Of a DNA stretch of 34,699 nt, positions 23,533 through 31,207 are shown piece by piece (position 1 is the stretch's first letter; every line of letters begins with the position of its first letter). The notes beneath the pieces were generated by a model. That model was not told where the DNA came from. It ran no database searches and saw only the letters and a program-made list of their open reading frames with translations. The DNA lies in contig JBIJCI010000016.1 in assembly GCA_044344715.1 (NCBI GenBank), positions 1 through 34,699 on the forward strand. The letters are read 5' to 3'. Source of the stretch: F1-60-MAGs027 sp044344715. Its GTDB lineage: Bacteria > Actinomycetota > Acidimicrobiia > Acidimicrobiales > Ilumatobacteraceae. The translations under genes and the position numbers were made by a program.

Positions 23533-24581
23533 ATGCTCCGCCGCGTGGAGAGCACCACCGGTTGACCCGCCGCCAACTGTCCGCACGCGGCGTCGATGTC
23601 GGTACCGCGATTGCGCCGGATGGTTGCGTTGACACCGCGATCGCGTAGACGGTCGGCGAAGCGCCGCACCCCCGCTGCATCGGTGCCGCGGGTCGGGAAG
23701 CCCGGTGTGGGGTTGAGGGGAATGAGGTTCACGTGGGCCGACGGCTTCAACGACAGGGCCAGCTTGGCGAGCTCGCCGGCGTCGCGCGCGGTGTCGTTGA
23801 CTCCGGCGATGAGTGCCCACTCGAAACTGATCCGCCGGTTCTTCTCCCGGAGGTACTCACGGCAGGCGTCCATCAGGTCCTCGATGGGGTAGCGCTTGTT
23901 GATCGGCACGAGGTCGTCGCGCAGGTCGTTTCGGGCCGCATGCATCGACACCGCGAGATTGACGGGAAGCGGGCGGGTGGCGAGCGTGCGGATGCCCGGG
24001 ATGATGCCCACGGTCGACACGGTTAGGTGCCGTGCCGAGATGCCGATGTCGTCGTGCAGTCGCTCGATGGCGGTCCACACCGCGGGCTCGTTGGCGAGTG
24101 GTTCACCCATGCCCATGAACACGATGTTCGCCACACGTTGCTTTCGTTGCCTGGCGTGGCGTGCCGCGCGAACGACCTGCTCGACGATCTCACCGGCGCT
24201 CAGTTGCCGACTGAAACCCGCCTGCCCCGTGGCACAGAAGCCGCAGGCCATCGCGCACCCCGCCTGCGTGCTCACGCAGACCGTGGCCCGGTCGGCGTAG
24301 TGCATGAGCACCGTCTCGATGGCATGGTTTCCGTCGACCAATTGCCAGAGGAACTTCACGGTGTCGCCCTTGTCGCTCGCGCTTTCGCGGACGAGGCGCA
24401 GGGCGGTGGGGAGTTCGCGGGTCAACCGTTCCCGCAGTGACGTGGAGATCGTGGTGATCTGGTCGACGTCCTGGAATTGTGCGTAGAGACCGCTCCACAC
24501 CTGGTCGACGCGGTACGAGGGCTCGCCCGCCATCACCTCGGCGAGCCTGCTGCGGGTCGTGTCGTAGAGCGTTTCGGTCAC
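23529..24581 (-). CDS. rlmN: Dual-specificity 23S rRNA/tRNA adenine-C2 methyltransferase
   Basis: RlmN is a radical-SAM enzyme that methylates C2 of A2503 in 23S rRNA and A37 of some tRNAs. The 4Fe-4S motif C109-x3-C113-x2-C116 lies in CAMACGFCATGQ. The two cysteines of the methyl-transfer mechanism are Cys102 (ATVCVSTQ) and Cys333 (DIDAACGQL). Further family motifs are FMGMGEPLAN, HLTVSTVGIIPGI and LIPLNPTPG. Length is 350 residues, which is normal. GTG 24581 overlaps the pepF stop as GTGA; the open frame extends far upstream inside pepF, but similarity stops at this GTG. The gene is coupled behind pepF and converges on the SRPBCC gene. Confidence 0.95.
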   Translation of the reverse strand: MTETLYDTTRSRLAEVMAGEPSYRVDQVWSGLYAQFQDVDQITTISTSLRERLTRELPTALRLVRESASDKGDTVKFLWQLVDGNHAIETVLMHYADRATVCVSTQAGCAMACGFCATGQAGFSRQLSAGEIVEQVVRAARHARQRKQRVANIVFMGMGEPLANEPAVWTAIERLHDDIGISARHLTVSTVGIIPGIRTLATRPLPVNLAVSMHAARNDLRDDLVPINKRYPIEDLMDACREYLREKNRRISFEWALIAGVNDTARDAGELAKLALSLKPSAHVNLIPLNPTPGFPTRGTDAAGVRRFADRLRDRGVNATIRRNRGTDIDAACGQLAAGQPVVLSTRRSI

Positions 24582-26389
24582 GCCTTCAAGTGTGGCGCGG
24601 CCAAGCGCTCGTAGTCGGCCATGCGGGCCCGCAGTACGTCGAGCGACGCGGTCCAGAAGTCCTCGCGGGTCACGTCGAGACCGAACGACTGGCCGAGCTG
24701 CTCCGCCGAGTCCATTCCGGCACGGGAGAGCAGGTCGTCGTAGCCGTTGCGGAAGCGCTCGGGATCGCGCTTGTATTGCGCGTACAGCCCGAGACCGAAC
24801 AGCAATCCGTAGGTGTACGGCCAGTTGTAGAAGTGGCTGCCGTAGTAATGCGGCTTCAGGATCCACATGTACGGATGCGCGGTCGCCTGGTCGATGCCGT
24901 CGCCGTAGGCGCGGTTCTGCGCGTCGCGCATCATGTCGTTGAACTCGCTGACTCCGAGCGTGCGGCGCTGCCGGCGCGCGAACACCTCGGATTCGAACAA
25001 GAACCGACTGTGGATGTCGACCACGACCTGCGCCGCACCCTGCAGATCGACGTCCAGCAATGCGAGGCGATCGTCGCCCTGCAAGCGCGACAGGCCTTCC
25101 TCGACGACGAGCGTCTCGCAGAAGATGCTCGCGGTCTCCGCGAGCGCCATCGGCAGGTTGCGCTGCATCGGCGTGCGGTGGGCGAGCTGAGTGTTGTGGT
25201 ACGCATGCCCGAGCTCGTGTGCGGTGGTCTGTGCGGAGTCGACGCTGCCGCTCCAGTTGAGGAGGACGAGTGAACGGTCGTTGACGAACGACATGCAGAA
25301 GGCACCCCCAACCTTGCCCTCGCGTGGCTCGGCATCGATCCAGTGTTCGTTCAGGGAGCGGTCGACCAGTCCGGCGAGTTGCTCGCTGTATGCGCCGAAT
25401 GCACCGCGGACGAGTCGTACGCCCTCGTCCCAGGAGATGTTGCTCGGTGCGAACGGGAGCGGCGCGAGCATGTTCCACCACGAGAGGCCGTTGGTGTCGC
25501 CGTTGAGTGCGCCCTTGACGCGGAGCCAGCGCCGGAAGTCGGGGAGCGAGGCGTGCACGGCCGACTGCATCGCGTCGAACGTCGGGCGGCTGACACTGTT
25601 GGCGTAGAGGGATGCATCGAGCGGCGACGTCCAGTGGCGACGGCGGTTCACGCTGTTGGCTTCTCCCTTGATCGCGTTCATCGCCGCCGCGCATGCCACA
25701 CCGATCGACGGCCAGGCACGCATCTCTGCCTCGTAGGCGGCCTTGCGAACCCTCGCATCCGGGTTGCTGGCCAGACCGCGCACCGCGGCCATCGGCAGGT
25801 CCTGTGCGCCATCGGGGAGCTCCACTCGCGTCTTCAACTGCGACGTCACGTCAGCTTGTAGACGACCCCAGGCGGAGGATCCGGTGGTCGACAATTCCGA
25901 GTAGAGGTTCTCCTCGGCTTCGCTCATCTGGTGCTCGGCTCGTGCCTGCAGGCGACGCAGCGGACCGGCGTGTTCGCGGGCCTGGTCGCTGACTTCCGCC
26001 AGGGCGTCCGCACCGAGGGCGGCCACCCACTCGGCGAGCCGCGCCGTAAGCGGCGAAAGTTTCGACTCCATCACCTCGAGCTCGGAGAGGAGTCCCTGCG
26101 CCTTTTCGTTCCGCGAATCGGTGCTGACCGTTGCGTAGACGTACGCAGCAAGGATGTTGCTGGCCTCGGCCACGGCGTTGAAGAAACTGATCACCGCATC
26201 GGCGGCGACCGCGTCGTCGGCGGACGGCTTGCGGGGCTCGGTTCCGCGGACATCGTGCTCGTCGAAGAGCGACGTCAAACGGCCGACATCGGCACCGAGA
26301 CGTTCCATCGAGTCGGTGAACGAGCGGGCATCGAACGATTCGTGGACGTCGGCGACGCTCCATCGTGGGAGTGCAGGTGTATCGGTCAT
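24578..26389 (-). CDS. Oligoendopeptidase F-like M3 family metallopeptidase
   Basis: The 603-residue protein is a zinc peptidase of family M3 that cleaves short peptides in the cytoplasm. The zinc motif H391-E392-x-x-H395 lies in TTAHELGHAYHN, and the downstream glutamate region ETASIFCETLVVEEGL supplies the third ligand. The N-terminal helical domain (residues about 20-200) and the C-terminal HPYMWILKPHYYGSHFYNWP and YAQYKRDPERF segments match oligoendopeptidase F. Length is typical. ATG 26389 is preceded by TAGTTT at leaderless spacing and lies 25 bases after the mshD stop, so pepF can start its own transcription unit with rlmN. No signal peptide is present. Confidence 0.92.
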   Translation of the reverse strand: MTDTPALPRWSVADVHESFDARSFTDSMERLGADVGRLTSLFDEHDVRGTEPRKPSADDAVAADAVISFFNAVAEASNILAAYVYATVSTDSRNEKAQGLLSELEVMESKLSPLTARLAEWVAALGADALAEVSDQAREHAGPLRRLQARAEHQMSEAEENLYSELSTTGSSAWGRLQADVTSQLKTRVELPDGAQDLPMAAVRGLASNPDARVRKAAYEAEMRAWPSIGVACAAAMNAIKGEANSVNRRRHWTSPLDASLYANSVSRPTFDAMQSAVHASLPDFRRWLRVKGALNGDTNGLSWWNMLAPLPFAPSNISWDEGVRLVRGAFGAYSEQLAGLVDRSLNEHWIDAEPREGKVGGAFCMSFVNDRSLVLLNWSGSVDSAQTTAHELGHAYHNTQLAHRTPMQRNLPMALAETASIFCETLVVEEGLSRLQGDDRLALLDVDLQGAAQVVVDIHSRFLFESEVFARRQRRTLGVSEFNDMMRDAQNRAYGDGIDQATAHPYMWILKPHYYGSHFYNWPYTYGLLFGLGLYAQYKRDPERFRNGYDDLLSRAGMDSAEQLGQSFGLDVTREDFWTASLDVLRARMADYERLAAPHLKA

Positions 26390-26395
26390 GCAGTG

Positions 26396-26401
26396 AAACT
26401 A
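26396..26401 (-). promoter_or_regulatory. Candidate -10 box of pepF-rlmN
   Basis: On the minus strand TAGTTT lies six bases before ATG 26389, in the gap after mshD. It predicts a leaderless pepF-rlmN mRNA. Confidence 0.48.
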
Positions 26402-26414
26402 CTGGCGCCTGGTG

Positions 26415-27164
26415 TCAGCGCGGTGATGCGGGGGTGATCGATCCGATGAAGACGTCGTCATGGTGGGCGACGTTCAGGCCCAGCGACTCGTAGAGACGGA
26501 TCGCCGCTGCGTTGTCGCCCGCGACGTAGAGCATGCCGCGCCGGAGGCCGAGGTTGGCCAGGTATCCGAAACCCGCGATCGTCAGGGCACGACCGAGCCC
26601 CTTGCCGTGGTGCGCCGGGTCGACGCCGATCACGTAGATTTCCCCGACCGGTGCGGAATTGTCGTCCGGCGACGTGCCGTGGTCGTGGTCGTAGCCACCC
26701 GCGTGCACCTTGGTCCAGCAGAAGCCGGCGATCCGGCCGCCGATCTCGTGGATGAGGAAGCCCTCCGCATCGAACCAGGGTTCCGACATTCGTTCCGTCA
26801 GGACCTCCCTGGTCCAGTCGCCCTGCTCCGGATGCGCGGCGAAAGCCCTGGCGTTGACGTGCAGCCACTCATCCTCGTCGACCCCGGGTCGGAACGAACG
26901 TGTGGAGAATCCGTCGGGTACGCGATGCACGGGTACGAGCGGCAGCGCACAACGCATGTGCAGGAGCGGCGCCGCCTGGCGCAGACCGTACGCCGCGGCG
27001 AGCGAACGCTCCTCGGCCGTCGACTCGCACACGAACCACCGAACGGTGCCCCCGCCGTTTCGTGTGACCTCGGTCAGCGCAGATTCGAGGTCGGCCCGGG
27101 CGACGTGGTCGCGACTACGCAACACCCACCCGCGGTTGATTCGCGAGATGTCCAGACGCGACAC
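26415..27164 (-). CDS. mshD: Mycothiol synthase (acetyl-CoA:Cys-GlcN-Ins acetyltransferase), short form
   Basis: MshD acetylates Cys-GlcN-Ins, the last step of mycothiol synthesis; mycothiol is the main thiol of actinobacteria. The C-terminal GNAT domain is clear: VNARAFAAHPEQGDWT, GFCWTKVHAGG, the acetyl-CoA loop IYVIGVDPAHHGKGLGRALT and LYVAGDNAAAIRLYESLGL. Known MshD proteins have two GNAT domains and about 300 residues. Here the protein has 249 and only the end of the first domain remains (FVCESTAEERSLAAAYGLRQ, LLHMRCALPL). That domain is catalytically minor in known MshD, so activity may be kept. GTG 27164 is fixed by a TAGCCT box six bases upstream. It is divergent from nth. Confidence 0.87.
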   Translation of the reverse strand: MSRLDISRINRGWVLRSRDHVARADLESALTEVTRNGGGTVRWFVCESTAEERSLAAAYGLRQAAPLLHMRCALPLVPVHRVPDGFSTRSFRPGVDEDEWLHVNARAFAAHPEQGDWTREVLTERMSEPWFDAEGFLIHEIGGRIAGFCWTKVHAGGYDHDHGTSPDDNSAPVGEIYVIGVDPAHHGKGLGRALTIAGFGYLANLGLRRGMLYVAGDNAAAIRLYESLGLNVAHHDDVFIGSITPASPR

Positions 27165-27170
27165 GGCGAA

Positions 27171-27176
27171 AGGCTA
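27171..27176 (-). promoter_or_regulatory. Candidate -10 box of mshD
   Basis: On the minus strand TAGCCT lies six bases before GTG 27164. It is an exact copy of the box at hisC and the GroES-like gene, at the same spacing class, and faces the divergent nth box 43 bases away. Confidence 0.55.
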
Positions 27177-27219
27177 CTGAGGCCGCCCCGTGCGGGTGTG
27201 CCCGGCGAGGCGCTGCGAT

Positions 27220-27225
27220 TACCGT
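27220..27225 (+). promoter_or_regulatory. Candidate -10 box of nth
   Basis: TACCGT lies six bases before GTG 27232, supporting that start over an earlier in-frame GTG at 27190 that would read through the box. Confidence 0.45.
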
Positions 27226-27231
27226 GGGCGC

Positions 27232-27930
27232 GTGGCGGCTCGGAGGACGACGAAGACTCCTGCACGGCGAACCGTGGCGAAGCGACCGCAGCGTCCGAAG
27301 AAGGCCGAGCTCCCCGCCCGGGCACTGCTGATCCTGCGTGAGTTGAAGCGTGATCATCCGGTTGCCGTCTGTGAACTCACCCACGAGACGCCGTTCCAAC
27401 TGCTCGCGGCGACGATCCTCTCCGCCCAATGCACGGACGCACGGGTCAACATGGTGACGCCGAACCTCTTCGCTGCGTATCCCGACGCGGCAGCCCTCGC
27501 CGTCGCCGACGTGTCCGACGTCGAGCGCATCGTTCGCTCAACGGGCTTCTACGGATCGAAGGCAAAAAATCTGATCGGCATGGCCAACGCCGTAATGTCC
27601 CGTTTCGGTGGTGACGTGCCGAGGGCCATCGAGGACCTCGTTACGTTGCCCGGGGTCGGACGCAAGACGGCGAACGTGCTGCGCAGCGTCGCGTTCGGGC
27701 TGCCCGGCCTTCCCGTCGACACCCACGTGTTGCGTTTGTCGAAGCGGCTCGGGCTCACCCGCGACGAGGACCCGGTGAAGGTCGAGATGCAGCTCAATGC
27801 ACTGTTGCCGCCCGAGGAGTGGGGAGGGTTCAGCCTGCGGATGATCCTGCACGGACGTCGGGTGTGCGACGCACGTGCCCCGAAGTGCGGCGAGTGTCGC
27901 CTGGCAACCGTCTGTCCGTCGCGCCGGTAG
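27232..27930 (+). CDS. nth: Endonuclease III (DNA glycosylase/AP lyase)
   Basis: The 232-residue enzyme removes oxidised pyrimidines from DNA and cuts the resulting abasic site. The helix-hairpin-helix motif LPGVGRKTANV carries the catalytic Lys145, and the catalytic Asp163 is in PVDTHVLRLSKRLG. The C-terminal 4Fe-4S cluster has the pattern C212-x6-C219-x2-C222-x5-C228. LLAATILSAQCTDARVN is also conserved. A basic N-terminal tail of about 25 residues (ARRTTKTPARRTVAKR) precedes the core and may help DNA binding. GTG 27232 was chosen because of the TACCGT box six bases before it. It is the first gene of the plus-strand block that leads to the his operon. Confidence 0.94.
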   Translation: MAARRTTKTPARRTVAKRPQRPKKAELPARALLILRELKRDHPVAVCELTHETPFQLLAATILSAQCTDARVNMVTPNLFAAYPDAAALAVADVSDVERIVRSTGFYGSKAKNLIGMANAVMSRFGGDVPRAIEDLVTLPGVGRKTANVLRSVAFGLPGLPVDTHVLRLSKRLGLTRDEDPVKVEMQLNALLPPEEWGGFSLRMILHGRRVCDARAPKCGECRLATVCPSRR

Positions 27931-27942
27931 TCGGTCGCGACC

Positions 27943-27948
27943 TAGCCT
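27943..27948 (+). promoter_or_regulatory. Candidate -10 box of the small helical gene
   Basis: TAGCCT lies seven bases before ATG 27956, just after the nth stop. The same hexamer and spacing recur before hisC and the GroES-like gene. Confidence 0.5.
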
Positions 27949-27955
27949 TCCCCGC

Positions 27956-28189
27956 ATGGCGAGCGACCGGTCCCGTGACGACGCCAGCGCAGCAGCCGAG
28001 CTCGCCGCCCTGGTCGACGCGGTGGAATCCTGTCGCTCGCGACTCACCTCGTTGGCGGAACGCCGGAATGCCGCCTCGCGCGGCAAGGACGACGACGCCG
28101 ACTCGCTACTGGTGGCGATCTACGAAGCCGAGCGCGGGCTCTCCACGGCGATACGACTCCTGCAGCGTGCGGTACGTACGGCCCGCTAG
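27956..28189 (+). CDS. Small helical protein of unknown function
   Basis: This 77-residue protein is almost entirely predicted helix, with two amphipathic stretches (ELAALVDAVESCRSRLTSL and LLVAIYEAERGLSTAIRLL) separated by a charged turn (RGKDDDAD). That suggests a helical hairpin or a dimer. It has one cysteine, no signal peptide and no membrane helix. I do not recognise a family. Support for a real gene comes from the TAGCCT box seven bases before the ATG, and from a clean fit between nth and hisC with its own spacing on both sides. It could be a small regulator or scaffold; no function is assigned. Confidence 0.6.
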   Translation: MASDRSRDDASAAAELAALVDAVESCRSRLTSLAERRNAASRGKDDDADSLLVAIYEAERGLSTAIRLLQRAVRTAR

Positions 28190-28196
28190 GGGCACT

Positions 28197-28202
28197 TAGC
28201 CT
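28197..28202 (+). promoter_or_regulatory. Candidate -10 box of the his operon
   Basis: TAGCCT lies six bases before the hisC GTG at 28209. A leaderless his transcript would leave no room for a classical his leader-peptide attenuator. Confidence 0.55.
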
Positions 28203-28208
28203 TGACGC

Positions 28209-29279
28209 GTGGATCGCTACCCGCGGCGCGACGATCTGCGCGAGATGCAGGGTTACCACTCCCCGCAGGTTGCGGCTCGGGTGAGGCTCAATACCAACGA
28301 GTCGCCGATCGAACCGCCGGACGAGTTCGTCGCGGCGCTGGCCGATGCGGTTGCCGATGTGCGGTGGAACCGTTATCCCGACCGGTCCGCCCGAGAGTTG
28401 CGCACGGCCATCGGTGCCACGCACGGCGTCGGACCGGAGAACGTGTTCGTTGCCAACGGCAGTAACGAGGTACTGCAGGCGGTGCTGCTCGCCTATTCGG
28501 GGGCGGGTCGCGTCGTCGCGACGTTCGAACCGACGTACCAACTGCACTCGCACATCGCGCGGGTTGCCGGCGCAACCGTGGTGCACGGTAGGCGGAACGT
28601 CGACTTCACGCTCGATGCATCCGAGGTTCGGCGGGTGTGCGACGAGTCCGCACCGAGCGTCACCTTCCTTTGTTCACCCAACAACCCGACGGGGATGGCA
28701 GAGACACCCGATGTCGTCTCCGCGGCGGTCGAACGGACACCGGGTGTCGTGATCGTCGACGAGGCGTACGCCCAGTTCTCCCCGTACAGCGCGATGGCAC
28801 TGGTCGACGACTCGGGGCGTCTCGCGGTCAGTCGCACGTTCTCCAAGACGTGGTCGATGGCGGCGCTGCGACTCGGCTACCTGATCGCGCCGAAGTGGAT
28901 GGTCGCCGACCTCGAGGTGGTGACGCTTCCGTACCACCTCGACGCCCTGAAACAGCGGGCCGGACTGCTCGCACTGCACCACGTGGCCCGGATGGAGTCG
29001 GGCGTTCGGATGATCGTGGCCGAACGGGAGCGATTGACCGCCGCCATGCGGCGTCTGGCGCTCACGGTGTGGCCGAGTCAGGCCAACTTCATCCTCTTCC
29101 GACCGCACGACCTGCGGGGGAGTGCGGTGTGGCAGGGGCTGCTCGATTCCGGAGTACTCGTGCGGGACTGTTCGTCGTGGGAGGGTCTCGGCGACTGCCT
29201 CCGAGTGACCGTCGGTACCGCCGAGGAGAACGATGCCTTCCTCGGTGCGTTGCGCCGCGTCGTGGCGGCGCGAGACTAG
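28209..29279 (+). CDS. hisC: Histidinol-phosphate aminotransferase
   Basis: The 356-residue PLP enzyme converts imidazole acetol phosphate and glutamate to histidinol phosphate. Features are LNTNESPIEPP at the N-terminus, NRYPDRSARELR, the PLP-phosphate region VANGSNEVLQ, FLCSPNNPTG, VIVDEAYAQF and the PLP lysine Lys213 in SRTFSKTWSMAALRLGY. Length is normal. Translation starts at GTG 28209 next to a TAGCCT box. It is the first gene of the his cluster hisC-hisB-hisH-hisA-hisF; hisD, hisG, hisE and hisI are not in the window. hisB starts five bases after its stop. The related aromatic aminotransferases are an alternative, but the his context settles the role. Confidence 0.95.
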   Translation: MDRYPRRDDLREMQGYHSPQVAARVRLNTNESPIEPPDEFVAALADAVADVRWNRYPDRSARELRTAIGATHGVGPENVFVANGSNEVLQAVLLAYSGAGRVVATFEPTYQLHSHIARVAGATVVHGRRNVDFTLDASEVRRVCDESAPSVTFLCSPNNPTGMAETPDVVSAAVERTPGVVIVDEAYAQFSPYSAMALVDDSGRLAVSRTFSKTWSMAALRLGYLIAPKWMVADLEVVTLPYHLDALKQRAGLLALHHVARMESGVRMIVAERERLTAAMRRLALTVWPSQANFILFRPHDLRGSAVWQGLLDSGVLVRDCSSWEGLGDCLRVTVGTAEENDAFLGALRRVVAARD

Positions 29280-29284
29280 ACGTC

Positions 29285-29875
29285 ATGACCCGCTCAGCGA
29301 ACCGGTCGCGATCCACGAAGGAGACATCGGTCGACGTGCACATCGACCTCGACGGTCCGGCATCCACCACGGTGTCGACGGGAATCCCCTTCTTCGACCA
29401 CATGCTCGACCAACTCGGCAAGCACGGCGGTTTCCGGCTCGACGTGCGGGCCACCGGCGACCTGCACATCGACACCCATCACACCATCGAGGATGTCTCC
29501 ATCGCCATCGGCGAGGCCTTCCGCGAGGCGCTCGGTGACAAGTCGGGGATCCGTCGCTTCGCCAGCGGATCGTTCCCGCTCGACGAGGCGCTGATCGATG
29601 TGTCGCTCGACCTGAGCGGGCGCCCGTTCGTGGCGTGGGACGTCGACTTGCCCGAGTGCCTGCCGCTCGGCAGTCCGCCGTTCGACCCACAGCTCGCGGA
29701 GCACGCCGTTTCCTCGTTCGCGAACGCCGCCGCCATCACCCTGCACGTGCGGAAGCAATCGGGCACGAACGTGCACCACATCATCGAGGCGACGTTCAAG
29801 GGGCTGGCACGCTGCCTGCGTGATGCCGTCAGGATCGAGTCGTCAGGAGTGCCCTCGACCAAGGGCTTGCTCTGA
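29285..29875 (+). CDS. hisB: Imidazoleglycerol-phosphate dehydratase
   Basis: The 196-residue enzyme dehydrates imidazole glycerol phosphate to imidazole acetol phosphate. The manganese-binding repeats are visible twice: DTHHTIEDVSIAIGEAF in the first half and NVHHIIEATFKGLARCLRDA in the second. FFDHMLDQLGKHGGF and PFVAWDVDLP are further family marks. The protein ends with the typical PSTKGLL. It is the single-domain form without the histidinol phosphatase domain fused in enterobacteria, so that phosphatase must be elsewhere. ATG 29285 gives the family start. The TGA stop overlaps the hisH ATG by one base (TGATG). Confidence 0.96.
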   Translation: MTRSANRSRSTKETSVDVHIDLDGPASTTVSTGIPFFDHMLDQLGKHGGFRLDVRATGDLHIDTHHTIEDVSIAIGEAFREALGDKSGIRRFASGSFPLDEALIDVSLDLSGRPFVAWDVDLPECLPLGSPPFDPQLAEHAVSSFANAAAITLHVRKQSGTNVHHIIEATFKGLARCLRDAVRIESSGVPSTKGLL

Positions 29876-30495
29876 TGTCGGCGCCGCTGATCGCGGTGCT
29901 CGACTACGGCATCGGCAACCTCCGTTCGGCACAGAAGGCGTTGCAGAAGGTCGGTGGCGATGCGCGCCTCACCAACGACCTCGCACTCATCCGTGACGCC
30001 GGGGCAACGGTGCTTCCCGGTGTCGGCAACTTCGGTGCCTGCATGACGGCATTGCGAACCAGCGGTCTCGCCGATGTCGTGTACGAGCGCATCGCCGTCG
30101 GGCGGCCCTTCCTCGGAATCTGTGTGGGGATGCAGATGCTGTTCGATTCGAGCGACGAGAGCCCCGGCGTGCCGGGCCTCGGTGTCATCCGGGGTGCCGT
30201 CCGTTACCTCCCGTCGACGGTGAAGCGGCCGCAGATGCAGTGGAACCGTCTGTCGGTACGCGCGGAGGATGCCGCACTGTCGGGACTGCCCGCCGAGCCG
30301 TGGATGTACTTCGTCCACTCGTTGCACTGCATGCCGGACGACCCGACTCTTGTGATTGCCACCACCGACTACGGATGCGAGGTCACCGCGGCGGTGCGTC
30401 AAGGCAGCGTGGTCGCCGTGCAATTCCACCCGGAGAAGTCGGCCACCGATGGTCTCGCATTCCTGCGCACTTTCGTCGAATCGGCCGGGGGCTGA
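29875..30495 (+). CDS. hisH: Imidazole glycerol phosphate synthase, glutaminase subunit
   Basis: HisH releases ammonia from glutamine and channels it to HisF. The class I amidotransferase triad is visible: nucleophile Cys83 in LGICVGMQMLF, and His185 and Glu187 in VQFHPEKSATDG. The N-terminal DYGIGNLRSAQKAL and VLPGVGNFGACM belong to the fold and oxyanion region. Length of 206 residues is normal. It begins on the last base of hisB and is followed by hisA after one base, so hisB-hisH-hisA form a tightly packed translational unit, though its partner hisF is two genes away. Confidence 0.96.
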   Translation: MSAPLIAVLDYGIGNLRSAQKALQKVGGDARLTNDLALIRDAGATVLPGVGNFGACMTALRTSGLADVVYERIAVGRPFLGICVGMQMLFDSSDESPGVPGLGVIRGAVRYLPSTVKRPQMQWNRLSVRAEDAALSGLPAEPWMYFVHSLHCMPDDPTLVIATTDYGCEVTAAVRQGSVVAVQFHPEKSATDGLAFLRTFVESAGG

Positions 30496-30496
30496 C

Positions 30497-31207
30497 GTGC
30501 AGCTCTATCCGGCCATCGATCTTCGCGCCGGTCGTGTTGTGCGACTCGAGCAAGGGGACTTCGGTCGCGAGCAGGTGTACGGGAGGGACCCGCTCGAGAC
30601 CGCCCGGCTGTTCGTCGAACACGGTGCCGAGTGGATTCACATCGTCGACCTCGATGCGGCCAAGGGTGACGGCAACAACCGTCGTGTCGTCGCGGATATC
30701 GCCCGCGCACTCGGGGCTCGCGTGAGGATCCAAACGGGTGGTGGTGTTCGTTCGATCGACGACGCGCAGCAACTATCCGATGCCGGAGTTGCACGGGTGG
30801 TCATGGGCTCGGCGGCCGTGCGCGACCCGGGACTGGTCGATGCGGTTGCGACGGTGATCGACGTGGCGGTCGGCCTCGACCATCGCAACGGCGAGGTCGC
30901 CGTTGACGGATGGTTGCACGGCTCTGCGCTCACGCTCGACGTCGCCGTGACGCGGTTCCCAGCCGCGACGACCTTCGTCATCACCGACATCTCGCGCGAC
31001 GGCATGCTCTCGGGTCCCGACGTGGCGGGGTTGGTCGACGTCGCGGCGCGAACGACCACGCCGATTATCGCCAGTGGTGGTGTCGCCGATCTCGACGACC
31101 TGCGGGCACTGCGCGACGCACGGGTGCTCGCCGGAGCCATCGTCGGCAAGGCCATCTACGAGGGACGCTTCACCGTGGGCGACGCCGTCGGAGTGTTGCG
31201 CGGATGA
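30497..31207 (+). CDS. hisA: ProFAR isomerase (HisA)
   Basis: The 236-residue TIM barrel isomerises ProFAR to PRFAR, the fourth step of histidine synthesis. Catalytic Asp8 lies in LYPAIDLRAGRVVRL and Asp128 in VAVGLDHRNGEVAV. The phosphate sites are the GGGVRS loop, VVMGSAAV, and IIASGGVADLDDL at the C-terminal end. Many actinobacteria have PriA, a dual HisA/TrpF enzyme, with an R-G-R-G-W stretch in the loop after the second catalytic strand; this protein reads V-D-G-W there, like plain HisA. So a separate trpF is expected (inference). GTG 30497 is one base after hisH; its stop overlaps hisF as ATGA. Confidence 0.93.
   Translation: MQLYPAIDLRAGRVVRLEQGDFGREQVYGRDPLETARLFVEHGAEWIHIVDLDAAKGDGNNRRVVADIARALGARVRIQTGGGVRSIDDAQQLSDAGVARVVMGSAAVRDPGLVDAVATVIDVAVGLDHRNGEVAVDGWLHGSALTLDVAVTRFPAATTFVITDISRDGMLSGPDVAGLVDVAARTTTPIIASGGVADLDDLRALRDARVLAGAIVGKAIYEGRFTVGDAVGVLRG

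Noticed and set aside
24582..25694. Upstream extension of the rlmN frame, giving an apparent 721-residue protein
   Set aside because: The extra 371 residues overlap pepF in another frame, are arginine-rich shadow sequence and have no motif. The GTG at 24581, overlapping the pepF stop, gives a normal RlmN.
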